From an uncultured bacterium (GTDB taxonomy: Bacteria > Cyanobacteriota > Vampirovibrionia > Gastranaerophilales > Gastranaerophilaceae): a DNA stretch of 11,637 nucleotides. How positions within the stretch are numbered: position 1 is the first letter of the stretch; the number at the start of each line of letters is the position of its first letter. A model generated the notes under the pieces. It was given only the letters and a program-made list of their open reading frames with translations. It was not told where the DNA came from and searched no databases. Location: contig USGC01000041.1 in NCBI GenBank assembly GCA_900554095.1, positions 1 to 11,637 of the forward strand, in the 5' to 3' direction. The translations under genes were made by a program, and so were the position numbers. Below are positions 1 through 7,200 of the stretch, piece after piece.

Positions 1-1
1 A

Positions 2-433
2 AGCTTTGGTATATTTCCTTTCATTTCACCGTACAGCGCCTCAAAAAGAGCCTTAGATATACTTTTTAATGCAATCAACCTTGAGACAAAATCTAATGTG
101 AAAGTTGTGTCTGTAAAACCCGGCGTTATAGCAACACCGCTTTGGAAAAAATCGGTTTCTCAGAATGAAAAATCATTGAAACATGATAAAGTTTATGAAA
201 AAGAAATGAATTTTCTCGCTCAAAACGCCCTCAAAAACGGAAGCAAAGGACTTAATGTAAATAAAGTTGTCGATTTAATTCTAAAAATAGACAAAACTAC
301 AAACCCAAAGGCTTCATATACAATCGGTATGGATGCAAAACTTGCGGAAATAGTTTCAAAGCTTCCGCAAGACTGTATTAACACAATCGTAAAATATAAT
401 CTAAACAGAAGACTGAAGACAACTAATCTTTAG
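2..433 (+). CDS. Short-chain dehydrogenase/reductase (SDR), C-terminal part, 5' end off window
   Basis: The frame is open from base 2 to the TAG at 431-433, giving 143 residues with no stop, so the gene starts before the window. The first residues read SFGIFPFISPYSASKRAL, the classical SDR active-site block. The catalytic Tyr (codon 32-34) and Lys (44-46) form YxxxK; the catalytic Ser would lie about three residues off the window. The downstream VKPGVIATPL matches the SDR 'PG' cofactor-loop motif. Classical SDRs are soluble NAD(P)H-dependent oxidoreductases with a Rossmann fold; the substrate cannot be told from this part. The GTG at 98 is internal and not a start, because the conserved active site precedes it. 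The 3' end overlaps the convergent regulator gene by 11 bp. Confidence 0.88.
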   Translation, partial: SFGIFPFISPYSASKRALDILFNAINLETKSNVKVVSVKPGVIATPLWKKSVSQNEKSLKHDKVYEKEMNFLAQNALKNGSKGLNVNKVVDLILKIDKTTNPKASYTIGMDAKLAEIVSKLPQDCINTIVKYNLNRRLKTTNL

Positions 434-659
434 AGCGCAAAACTATTTCATAGTTGAGAATTTCAGCGATTTCAGATAACTCTGAAACTCTGATAGTTTT
501 AGTTCTGAATTTATTGCTGAGATTTCTGACGCTGTCTTTTTTGTCGAATAATTCATTCACTGCGAGTTTAACATCTTTCATTTTTAAGCCGTTCAAAGAT
601 GCAATGTATTTAATTTGCGATGAAAGGTTATCAATATCTAATATAAATTCTTTATTCAT
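423..659 (-). CDS. Small XRE-family helix-turn-helix regulator
   Basis: This 78-residue protein has an N-terminal helix, then SQIKYIASLNGLKMKDVKLA, then NLSNKFRTKTIRVSELSEIA and EILNYEIVLRSKD. The layout matches short lambda-repressor-like (XRE) proteins, where 'NLSNKF/NLNNKF' marks the recognition-helix region and 'ELxEIAEILxYE' the last helices. It probably binds DNA as a dimer; the target is unknown. I chose the ATG at 659 over the GTG at 674 because a perfect TATAAT (671-666) lies between them: a promoter there would place the transcript start at or next to the ATG. There is no Shine-Dalgarno for either start. The gene is convergent with the SDR gene and divergent from rimO. The opposite-strand ORF across it is a hydrophobic shadow. 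Confidence 0.72.
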   Translation of the reverse strand: MNKEFILDIDNLSSQIKYIASLNGLKMKDVKLAVNELFDKKDSVRNLSNKFRTKTIRVSELSEIAEILNYEIVLRSKD

Positions 660-665
660 AAAAAT

Positions 666-671
666 ATTATA
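666..671 (-). promoter_or_regulatory. -10 box of the XRE gene, possible leaderless start
   Basis: On the minus strand TATAAT is followed by six bases (ATTTTT) and then the ATG of the XRE gene. That spacing puts the expected transcription start at about the A of the ATG, so the mRNA would have no leader. No good -35 hexamer lies 16-18 bases upstream; that position is occupied by the palindrome at 688-707. Confidence 0.5.
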
Positions 672-687
672 CACTATTTACTAACTA

Positions 688-707
688 AATTCATTATATA
701 ATGAATT
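688..707. promoter_or_regulatory. Perfect 20-bp palindrome between XRE gene and rimO, candidate operator
   Basis: AATTCATTATATAATGAATT reads identically on both strands. It covers the -35 position of the XRE gene's presumed promoter and carries a TATAAT on each strand (697-702 plus, 699-694 minus). XRE-type repressors commonly bind dyads next to their own promoter, so this is a natural candidate autoregulatory operator; that role is inferred. In DNA this AT-rich, short palindromes do arise by chance, but 20 bp without a mismatch is long. Confidence 0.5.
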
Positions 708-750
708 ATTGTAAAGAAATATAAATTTTGCGTAATCTCCTTGCGGGTAA

Positions 751-778
751 TTACAAAAATAGTTATTCATGATAAACT
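751..778 (+). promoter_or_regulatory. Possible rimO promoter
   Basis: TTACAA (751-756) and TAAACT (773-778) are separated by 16 bases. A TG one base before the -10 (770-771) gives an extended -10. The transcript would begin near 785, leaving a 20-base leader with the rimO ribosome-binding site. The hexamers are weak matches, and the TATAAT at 697-702 is an alternative. Confidence 0.3.
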
Positions 779-793
779 GATTTTGTAAAAAAT

Positions 794-800
794 AGAGGTG
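794..800 (+). promoter_or_regulatory. Ribosome-binding site of rimO
   Basis: AGAGGTG lies four bases before the ATG at 805 and fixes that start. Confidence 0.75.
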
Positions 801-804
801 AATT

Positions 805-2115
805 ATGAAAGTAGCATTGTTAAATCACGGATGTGCAAAAAACTTGGTAGACAGCGAACTTATGCTGGGACTTCTTGCTGAAAAAGGCCACGAAGTTACA
901 CTTGATGACAAAGAAGCACAAATAGTCATTGTTAACACCTGCTCTTTTATTCACGATGCGGAACAAGAATCCGTTCAATCTATTTTACAAATGGTAAATG
1001 AAGGTAAAAAAGTTATTGTAACCGGTTGCCTTCCACAAAAGCATAAAAAAGAGTTGAAAAAAGCAATTCCCGAAATTTCCGCAATGCTCGGCACATCTGA
1101 TTTTGAAGCAATTGTTGATATTGTCGAAGAAATCAGCAAGCAAAAAACTAAAGAATATATTGAAAAGATTTCTGAAAAGCCCGAGTATATATATCCTGAA
1201 GAAGTTGAGCGCCAGCAAATTACAATGGGTGCAAGCTCTTATATAAAAATTGCAGACGGGTGCAATTATCATTGCGGATACTGTATTATACCGCAGCTTC
1301 GCGGGGCATACCATTCCAGAACAATCGAAAATATCGTTGAAGAAGCAAAATCGCTTGTTGCTAAAGGTGTTACGGAAATTGTTCTTATTGCCCAGGATAC
1401 AACAAGTTACGGAATTGATATTTACGGAAAAACGTCTCTTGCCCGTCTTCTTGAAGAACTTAACAAGCTTGAAGGCTTGGGATGGATAAGAATTATGTAT
1501 GCATACCCTTCTCAGCTTAATGATGAGTTGATTTCCGCGATTGCAAGGCTTGATAAAGTTGTAAAATATATAGATTTGCCTCTTCAGCATTCAGATCCGG
1601 AAATTCTGACGGCAATGCGGCGTCCTGTTTTTGATTATGAAGTTTTGATAAATAAACTCAGGGATAAAATTCCCGGCGTTGGTATAAGAACAGCGTTTAT
1701 TGTTGGTTATCCCGGCGAAACTGATGAGCAGTTTGAAAATCTTTACAAGTTTGTTGAAAAAATGCGTTTTGATAAAATGGGTGTTTTTGAATATTCACGT
1801 GAAAAGAATACGACGTCATATTCGATGTTAAATCAGGTTCCGAAAAAAGTTAAAAAGGAACGTTACAAGAAGTTAATGTCGCTTCAGCAAAAAATTTCAG
1901 CGGAAATTAACCAATCAAAAGTCGGAAAGACTATTGAGGCAATAGTTGAAGGATTTACGGATGATGGAGTTATAATAATGCGCTCACAGCATGATGCGCC
2001 GGAAATAGATGGATTGGTATATGCAAAAGCAGACAAGCCTGTTGTGCCCGGTGATATAGAAAACGTTTTGATTGAACGTGCTGATGAATACGATTTGTTC
2101 GGAAAAATTGTTTAA
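805..2115 (+). CDS. rimO: Ribosomal protein S12 methylthiotransferase RimO
   Basis: The 436-residue product is full length for the family (about 440). RimO is a radical-SAM enzyme that carries two [4Fe-4S] clusters and adds a methylthio group to the beta-carbon of a conserved aspartate of ribosomal protein S12 (EC 2.8.4.4). The N-terminal MTTase domain shows the three cluster cysteines C10 (NHGCAKNLVDSE), C46 (NTCSF) and C75 (TGCLPQ). The radical-SAM motif CNYHCGYC gives C153, C157 and C160, followed by IIPQLRG. The pattern IDLPLQHSDPEILTAMRR and the FIVGYPGET segment are typical. A TRAM domain of about 65 residues closes the protein. The opening LLNHGCAKNLVDSE and the absence of tRNA-MTTase hallmarks favour RimO over MiaB or MtaB. 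It seems monocistronic, except for a possible small ORF 12 bases downstream. Confidence 0.96.
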   Translation: MKVALLNHGCAKNLVDSELMLGLLAEKGHEVTLDDKEAQIVIVNTCSFIHDAEQESVQSILQMVNEGKKVIVTGCLPQKHKKELKKAIPEISAMLGTSDFEAIVDIVEEISKQKTKEYIEKISEKPEYIYPEEVERQQITMGASSYIKIADGCNYHCGYCIIPQLRGAYHSRTIENIVEEAKSLVAKGVTEIVLIAQDTTSYGIDIYGKTSLARLLEELNKLEGLGWIRIMYAYPSQLNDELISAIARLDKVVKYIDLPLQHSDPEILTAMRRPVFDYEVLINKLRDKIPGVGIRTAFIVGYPGETDEQFENLYKFVEKMRFDKMGVFEYSREKNTTSYSMLNQVPKKVKKERYKKLMSLQQKISAEINQSKVGKTIEAIVEGFTDDGVIIMRSQHDAPEIDGLVYAKADKPVVPGDIENVLIERADEYDLFGKIV

Positions 2116-2127
2116 AATGATAATAAA

Positions 2128-2250
2128 ATGGCACAACGGATGTTTATGAGGAAGAAGGTAATCGACATAAATGGCGACAAAACGTACCTATCCGACGTAA
2201 TCCCGACGGTTCAGAAAGGTAATAAAGTGTATTTGTGTGAAACCGGATAA
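2128..2250 (+). CDS. Possible 40-codon small ORF downstream of rimO
   Basis: An ATG 12 bases after the rimO stop opens a 40-residue frame ending KGNKVYLCETG before TAA. The peptide begins MAQRMFMRKKVIDINGDKTY. I do not recognise it. In its favour, the composition is plainly less AT-rich than the flanking intergenic DNA, and it contains a coherent mix of charged and hydrophobic residues. Against it, there is no Shine-Dalgarno before any of the ATGs (2128, 2140, 2146), so translation would need coupling to rimO. It may be a real small protein, a remnant of a longer gene, or chance. Confidence 0.33.
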   Translation: MAQRMFMRKKVIDINGDKTYLSDVIPTVQKGNKVYLCETG

Positions 2251-2299
2251 AATAATAACTCATAAAATAGAAGCGTAATGGTTAAGTCTTTGCGTTTTA

Positions 2300-2578
2300 C
2301 TATTTATGCTTATAAATTTGTTTTGCCCGTTTTACAATACTCTGATATATAGGTTCTAAAGCCTTTGCTGCAATGTGGCAATCGCGCGCAACTTTTGCAC
2401 AAAGGCAGGTGCATCCATATGATATTAACATGTTAGGTAACTGATGAGACATTGCATTGTTAATTCCGACTTTAAGATTTATAGCAGAAGCCAGCATTGA
2501 TAAATTTCTGACTCTTTTAGCGTGTTTATATTTCCTTGTTACCATAAATTTTGAGATATCTAAATTATTTATTTTCAT
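2300..2578 (-). CDS. Hypothetical small basic Cys-rich protein
   Basis: From the ATG at 2578 the frame encodes 92 residues; an in-frame ATG at 2620 would add 14. The protein is strongly basic, with Lys/Arg clusters at both ends. In the middle is YGCTCLCAKVARDCH, with C56, C58, C60, C67 and H68 close together. This could bind metal, but no known cluster motif is matched. There is no signal peptide or clear membrane span. A TATAAT on the minus strand (2588-2583) ends four bases before the ATG at 2578, resembling the near-leaderless layout of the XRE gene. The longer start instead has AGAGGG touching its ATG, which is too close for normal initiation. Reading-frame composition looks coding, but I recognise no family. 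Confidence 0.45.
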   Translation of the reverse strand: MKINNLDISKFMVTRKYKHAKRVRNLSMLASAINLKVGINNAMSHQLPNMLISYGCTCLCAKVARDCHIAAKALEPIYQSIVKRAKQIYKHK

Positions 2579-2673
2579 AGTGATTATATAAAATTCATAC
2601 ATAAATTTTTTTGCTATCATCCCTCTAGCGTAAACTGAAATTTTATAGTAATATAAATTTAGTTTTAGTTTAT

Positions 2674-4137
2674 ATGGGATTTTTAATGAAGTTTGCAGAA
2701 GATTGTGAAGTAGATAAAGAACAGCTTAATGCCATATTTAAGGACATAGTTAAGTATTCGCCGTCTAAAATTTGCGGCATGCTTGGTAATGCTTTAGTCG
2801 TGCCGGTATACACACATCTTTTGCCGCCGGATCAGTATGGACTGTATTCTTTATCAATCGCTATGCTTTCGTTCTTATGCATAATTTTTTCTGACTGGGT
2901 TGGGTTGTCCGGTTTAAGATTTTTCCGTTTTCACCAGTTGGCTGACGATTTGCCTAAATATTTGTCGGTGCTGGTTTCTGTGCTGATTTTCAATATTTGT
3001 GCAATGTTTGTTGTTGCATTTGTTTTCAGGCATAACTTTTATGACTTTTTCCATATTCCGCCCAAGATATTTTTCTGCATACTTCTTCTGATAATACCGG
3101 TTGCTATAAGGGCCTTGATGTTCCAGCTTTTGCGGGCGCAGTTGAAGTCTGTTTCATTTACTTTTTCAACTATATTAAACCAAATTTTAACAATAGGGTT
3201 ATCAGTATTTATAATAAAATTTTTCCATCTGGGGGCGTTGTCGCTTTTGTTAGGGATGGGGATTTCGATATCGTTAATAGATTTGCTTTTAATATACCAG
3301 AGCGGAATATTGAAATACTTCAGAATGCCGCAGCTTCACTGGAATGTATTAATCCCGCTTTTTCAATACGGAATTCCGATTGCTGCAACATCGCTGAGCG
3401 CGTGGATAATTAATCAAAGCAACAAATTCATCATGAACAGTATAAACGGCTTTTCTCAAGTAGGTTTGGTAGGTGTAGCATACGGCTTGACACTGCCGCT
3501 TTTAATGACAATATTTACGATAATTACCGTAGCGGCGGTGCCGCGCATAATAAACATGTACGAGGAAGATGTTGACGTAAGGCCAATTATATCAAGATTT
3601 ACCGGATATTTTCTGGTTGTATCAATTCCGGTGATTACAGTAATTTCTCTTTACGCGCCTGATTATGTCAGAATGCTTTCAAACTATAAATTCCAAGAAG
3701 CATTTAAATTGATACCTTATTTTGCATTTGGGACTTTTTTCATGGCATTGTCGGATTATACGACATTGCCTTACCATTTGGCTAACAAAACTTATATTGA
3801 TTTTGTTTTAAAACTAATATCCGGCATAGTTGGAATTGTTTTAAATATAGTTTTAATTCCGAAAATCGGGCTTGAAGGCGCCGGAATAGCAACATTGATG
3901 GCAAACTTTGTGTACTTTTTCTTAAGCACAGTAATCAGAATGCCGAATTTGGAATTGAGATTTCCGGCTAGAACCATTTTGAGAATGCTTATTGCATTCA
4001 TTCCTTTTGCAATAATATTTTGGGGCTTCAAATATATTCCGCAAATTCCTGTTTTGATACAGATGTTTGGGCTATTAGGTGTATTTTACGGAATTTATTT
4101 TGTAGTGAGCAAAACAGTTCTCAAACGTCCTGTATAA
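2674..4137 (+). CDS. Polysaccharide flippase, Wzx/MATE-like membrane protein
   Basis: The 487-residue product is almost wholly hydrophobic, with about 12-14 membrane segments, for example near residues 58-78, 95-119, 132-152, 163-183, 186-207, 225-248, 263-290, 310-328, 378-397, 402-422, 435-452 and 458-479. The opening SPSKICGMLGNALVVPVYTHLLPPDQYGLYSL and the later VLIPKIGLEGAGIATLMANF match oligosaccharide flippases of the MOP superfamily (polysaccharide biosynthesis protein type). These move lipid-linked glycan units across the inner membrane for capsule, O-antigen or exopolysaccharide. No glycosyltransferase lies nearby, so the glycan is unknown. Neither the ATG at 2674 nor the one at 2686 has a strong Shine-Dalgarno; the second has GGGA six bases upstream and is a fair alternative start (483 residues). 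The gene is divergent from the small gene before it. Confidence 0.87.
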   Translation: MGFLMKFAEDCEVDKEQLNAIFKDIVKYSPSKICGMLGNALVVPVYTHLLPPDQYGLYSLSIAMLSFLCIIFSDWVGLSGLRFFRFHQLADDLPKYLSVLVSVLIFNICAMFVVAFVFRHNFYDFFHIPPKIFFCILLLIIPVAIRALMFQLLRAQLKSVSFTFSTILNQILTIGLSVFIIKFFHLGALSLLLGMGISISLIDLLLIYQSGILKYFRMPQLHWNVLIPLFQYGIPIAATSLSAWIINQSNKFIMNSINGFSQVGLVGVAYGLTLPLLMTIFTIITVAAVPRIINMYEEDVDVRPIISRFTGYFLVVSIPVITVISLYAPDYVRMLSNYKFQEAFKLIPYFAFGTFFMALSDYTTLPYHLANKTYIDFVLKLISGIVGIVLNIVLIPKIGLEGAGIATLMANFVYFFLSTVIRMPNLELRFPARTILRMLIAFIPFAIIFWGFKYIPQIPVLIQMFGLLGVFYGIYFVVSKTVLKRPV

Positions 4138-4147
4138 ACAAATTTGC

Positions 4148-4169
4148 GTTACATTTGTTAATAATTTAG
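4148..4169 (+). promoter_or_regulatory. 22-bp element shared with the fabI upstream region, copy 1
   Basis: The element reads GTTACA-TTT-GTTAATAATTTAG and ends 88 bases before the adhesin ATG. It matches the copy at 10733-10754 at 20 of 22 positions, at essentially the same distance from the start codon. It contains two half-sites nine bases apart (GTTACATT and GTTAATAA), as expected for a dimer binding a direct repeat. A binding site for a regulator controlling both genes is inferred. Confidence 0.5.
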
Positions 4170-4244
4170 CAATTAAATTTATTTTTAAGTGTTTATTTTA
4201 TAAGATATATTTGTATCAAAATATTTTTTTAGGGAAAAATTTGA

Positions 4245-4251
4245 AAGGAAG
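4245..4251 (+). promoter_or_regulatory. Ribosome-binding site of the adhesin gene
   Basis: AAGGAAG lies six bases before the ATG at 4258, fixing the start directly in front of the signal peptide. Confidence 0.75.
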
Positions 4252-4257
4252 TAAAAC

Positions 4258-7200
4258 ATGACTCAAAAATATGCCGGCAAAATGAGGATAATCGTTTCTG
4301 CATTGACACTGTGTCTTGTTGCTCAACAATCAATTTTACTATCAGCATCAGCGGGCATGATTACCGGTGTAAAGCCGGAAGCGGGAGCCGATGGTAATAT
4401 ATATAATATCAATCCTTCTGTAAACCACGGGGATGTAGGTTTTAGATTGTATAACAACTTTGTATTGAATGAGGGGGAAATCGCAAACCTTATTTATAAA
4501 TATAAAGATAAAGATATTTCAACGTTCGTAAACCTTGTTAACGAGCAAATTAATATTAACGGTCTTGTGAACACTGTTAGAGACGGTAATTTTTATAACG
4601 GACATGCTATATTTGTTTCTCCAAACGGCATGGTTGTAGGGGCTTCAGGTGTATTAAATGTTGGCTCATTGTCAGTTTTAACGCCTGATCAAAATCAGTT
4701 TGATAAATTTAAATCAGATTACGAAATCAACGGCGACTTAACTCCGTTATACTCAGAAGGTAAAGGCACCGTTACTGTTAACGGAAAAGTCATGGCAAGA
4801 AATGCTGTAGATATTCGCGCAGCAGCGGTTGATGTTGCAAATAATGCCGCAATTATGGCCGGTGTTAAGACTCTTGATAATATAACAACAAACGCACAAG
4901 CCAATGCACTTTTCAACAGTCTTGTAAAAACTGATAACATGACTTCAGGCAACGCATTTGCAAGCGAAAACGGAAGTATAAAAATTACATCATACTCAGG
5001 CGACGGCGGTGTAAACCTGGCTGCCGGAACGTCTTTGAAGAATTTTGGTAAAGGCAATATCGAAATTACCAATAAAGGTTCAAAGGGTATTTCAATGAAC
5101 GGTGAAATCAAAAATCCGGCAGGTGATATCCTTATTACAAATTCAAACGGTAATTTAAACATTAATAAAGGTGCCTCTATTCAACATAAATCACATCAAG
5201 ATAATAAAGTTGATATAATTAACTCCGGAAATCAGTTGTATATTGACGGCGCAATTACTTCTGAAAACGGGACCGTTAATATTAAAAATACCGGTAACGG
5301 CGGGTTACATATTGATAAAAATGCAGTGATTACAGAAAATGTAAACCACGACGGTCAGGGACATTCTGCTTATGAGCGTCATAATCCGGAAATTAATATT
5401 TCTAATAACAGCGACGCTTCGTTGGATATTGATGGTAACATTGTTCTTAATGGCGGCAGATTCCATATTACAAACGATGGTAAGGGCGGCTTAAATATTA
5501 ATAAAACTGCAAGTATCGACGGTACGCAAATTGCAGCAGAATCAACTATTATCAATAATGGCGAAGGCGATTTAAATATCGATGGCAGCATAAATTATGA
5601 CAACGGTTCTAATAATATTAGTTTTCTGGATGCAGGCTTGACTATTGAAAATAATAATGTCCTTTCAGGTCTGAATATTTCTGAAACCGCAACAATTAAT
5701 GCGGAAAACACAAACCATACATATATTACAAATAATGGCGAAAAGGGTATGACTATTTCCGGCAAAGTAATCAATGGCCATAAATCATCTGAGAATTTTG
5801 ACAGCAATCTTGAGATTACAAACACAAGAGGCGGATTAACCATTGATGGAAGCATCGAAAACAGAAAAGGCGATTTGATTGTAAATAATACCGGTGAATA
5901 TGGCCTTTACTTGAACGGAACAATTCAAAACAAAGAAGGCAATTCCGATTTCTATAACGAAAACGACGGGCTGTATGTTAACGGCACAGTTACAAACGCA
6001 GTCGGGGAAATGACCTTTACAAACGAAGGCGACAAAGGTCTTAACATCTATAGCAACGTGAAAAACACCGGTACAAAAACTTCTATTATCAATAAAACCG
6101 GACTTTTAAACATTGCAGACAGCGCCTTAATTGAAAACGAAAACGATATATTAATTGATAACAGCGGAAACAAGGGCCTCCTTATTGCCGGAACTGTTAA
6201 CAACAACGGAAATTCAGAGATTATTAACGCTGATGACGGCGCGTTAACAATTTCAGGCAAATATAACAACGGCAAGAATTTCACTGCTAAAAATGATGGA
6301 CAACAAGGCTTGATGATTTCAGGCGTTGTCAAAAACCAAAACGGTACTGTTGAATTAACAAATACAAAAACATCCTTGACTATCGACGGTACTGTTGAAA
6401 ATGAACAAGGCAACTTCAAAGCCGTTAACTCAGGCCATAACGGCATGAGAATTAACGGAACAGTAAATAATAAAAATGGTAATTCCGATTATATTAATGA
6501 AAACTGTATTCTTACAGTAAACGGCACAGCAACAAATGCCGGCGGTACTATGAACTTTGACAACAGCGGCGTTGCAATTAAGGTTAATGAAACCGGTGTT
6601 ATTAACAGCGACGGTATTCTTACGATGACAAATTCCGGGCCAAACGGTATTAACATTGCCGGCATGATGAATGTTCAAAATGGAACGGCAACAATTACAA
6701 ACACCGGCGCAAAGGGCATTACAGTTACAAGCACCGGCAGAATTACTGATACAACTGACAAAATCGCGATTAATAACAATGCCGCAGGCGGTATCACTGT
6801 TCAAGGCTTAATTAACGGCGTTGGCGTTGATATCAACAATTCAAATTCAGACGTTGTAATCGGCGATACCACTGCAAATGAGAATTACATAACCTCAAAC
6901 GGCGATATAAATATTAATATAGATAACGGTAATTTATACAATTCCGGCGTTGACAAAACTTTATTGAAAACAACAAACAACGGTAAATTAAACATAAACG
7001 TTACTGACGGCAACATTGGTGAAGAAGTCGGAAACAAAGCAGGTATCTCAACCGGCGTTGATCCGAATGCAAGAGACTTTACAAAGTCAATTAATGTTGA
7101 TATAGAGGGTGCTATTACTGCTAAGGCACTTCAAAAAAGTAAAACAGAAGACTTGATTGTAAACATTGCAAGCCGCGGTAAAGATTTGAAAGTTGATCAC

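Noticed and set aside
98..433. Separate 111-aa gene starting at GTG 98
   Set aside because: The same frame is open to the window edge and carries the SDR active site YSASK upstream, so the GTG is internal.
454..684. Hydrophobic 76-aa ORF on the plus strand opposite the XRE gene
   Set aside because: It is a shadow of the minus-strand frame, which has the recognisable XRE layout; the plus frame has no ribosome-binding site.
725..760. Repeated TTGCG and GTAATTAC dyad as a riboswitch or attenuator before rimO
   Set aside because: No stable stem or T run forms; pairings are only a few bases long.
985..1590. 201-aa minus-strand ORF within rimO
   Set aside because: It is antisense to a complete, clearly conserved rimO; its Cys/Phe/Asn-rich translation is typical of a shadow frame.
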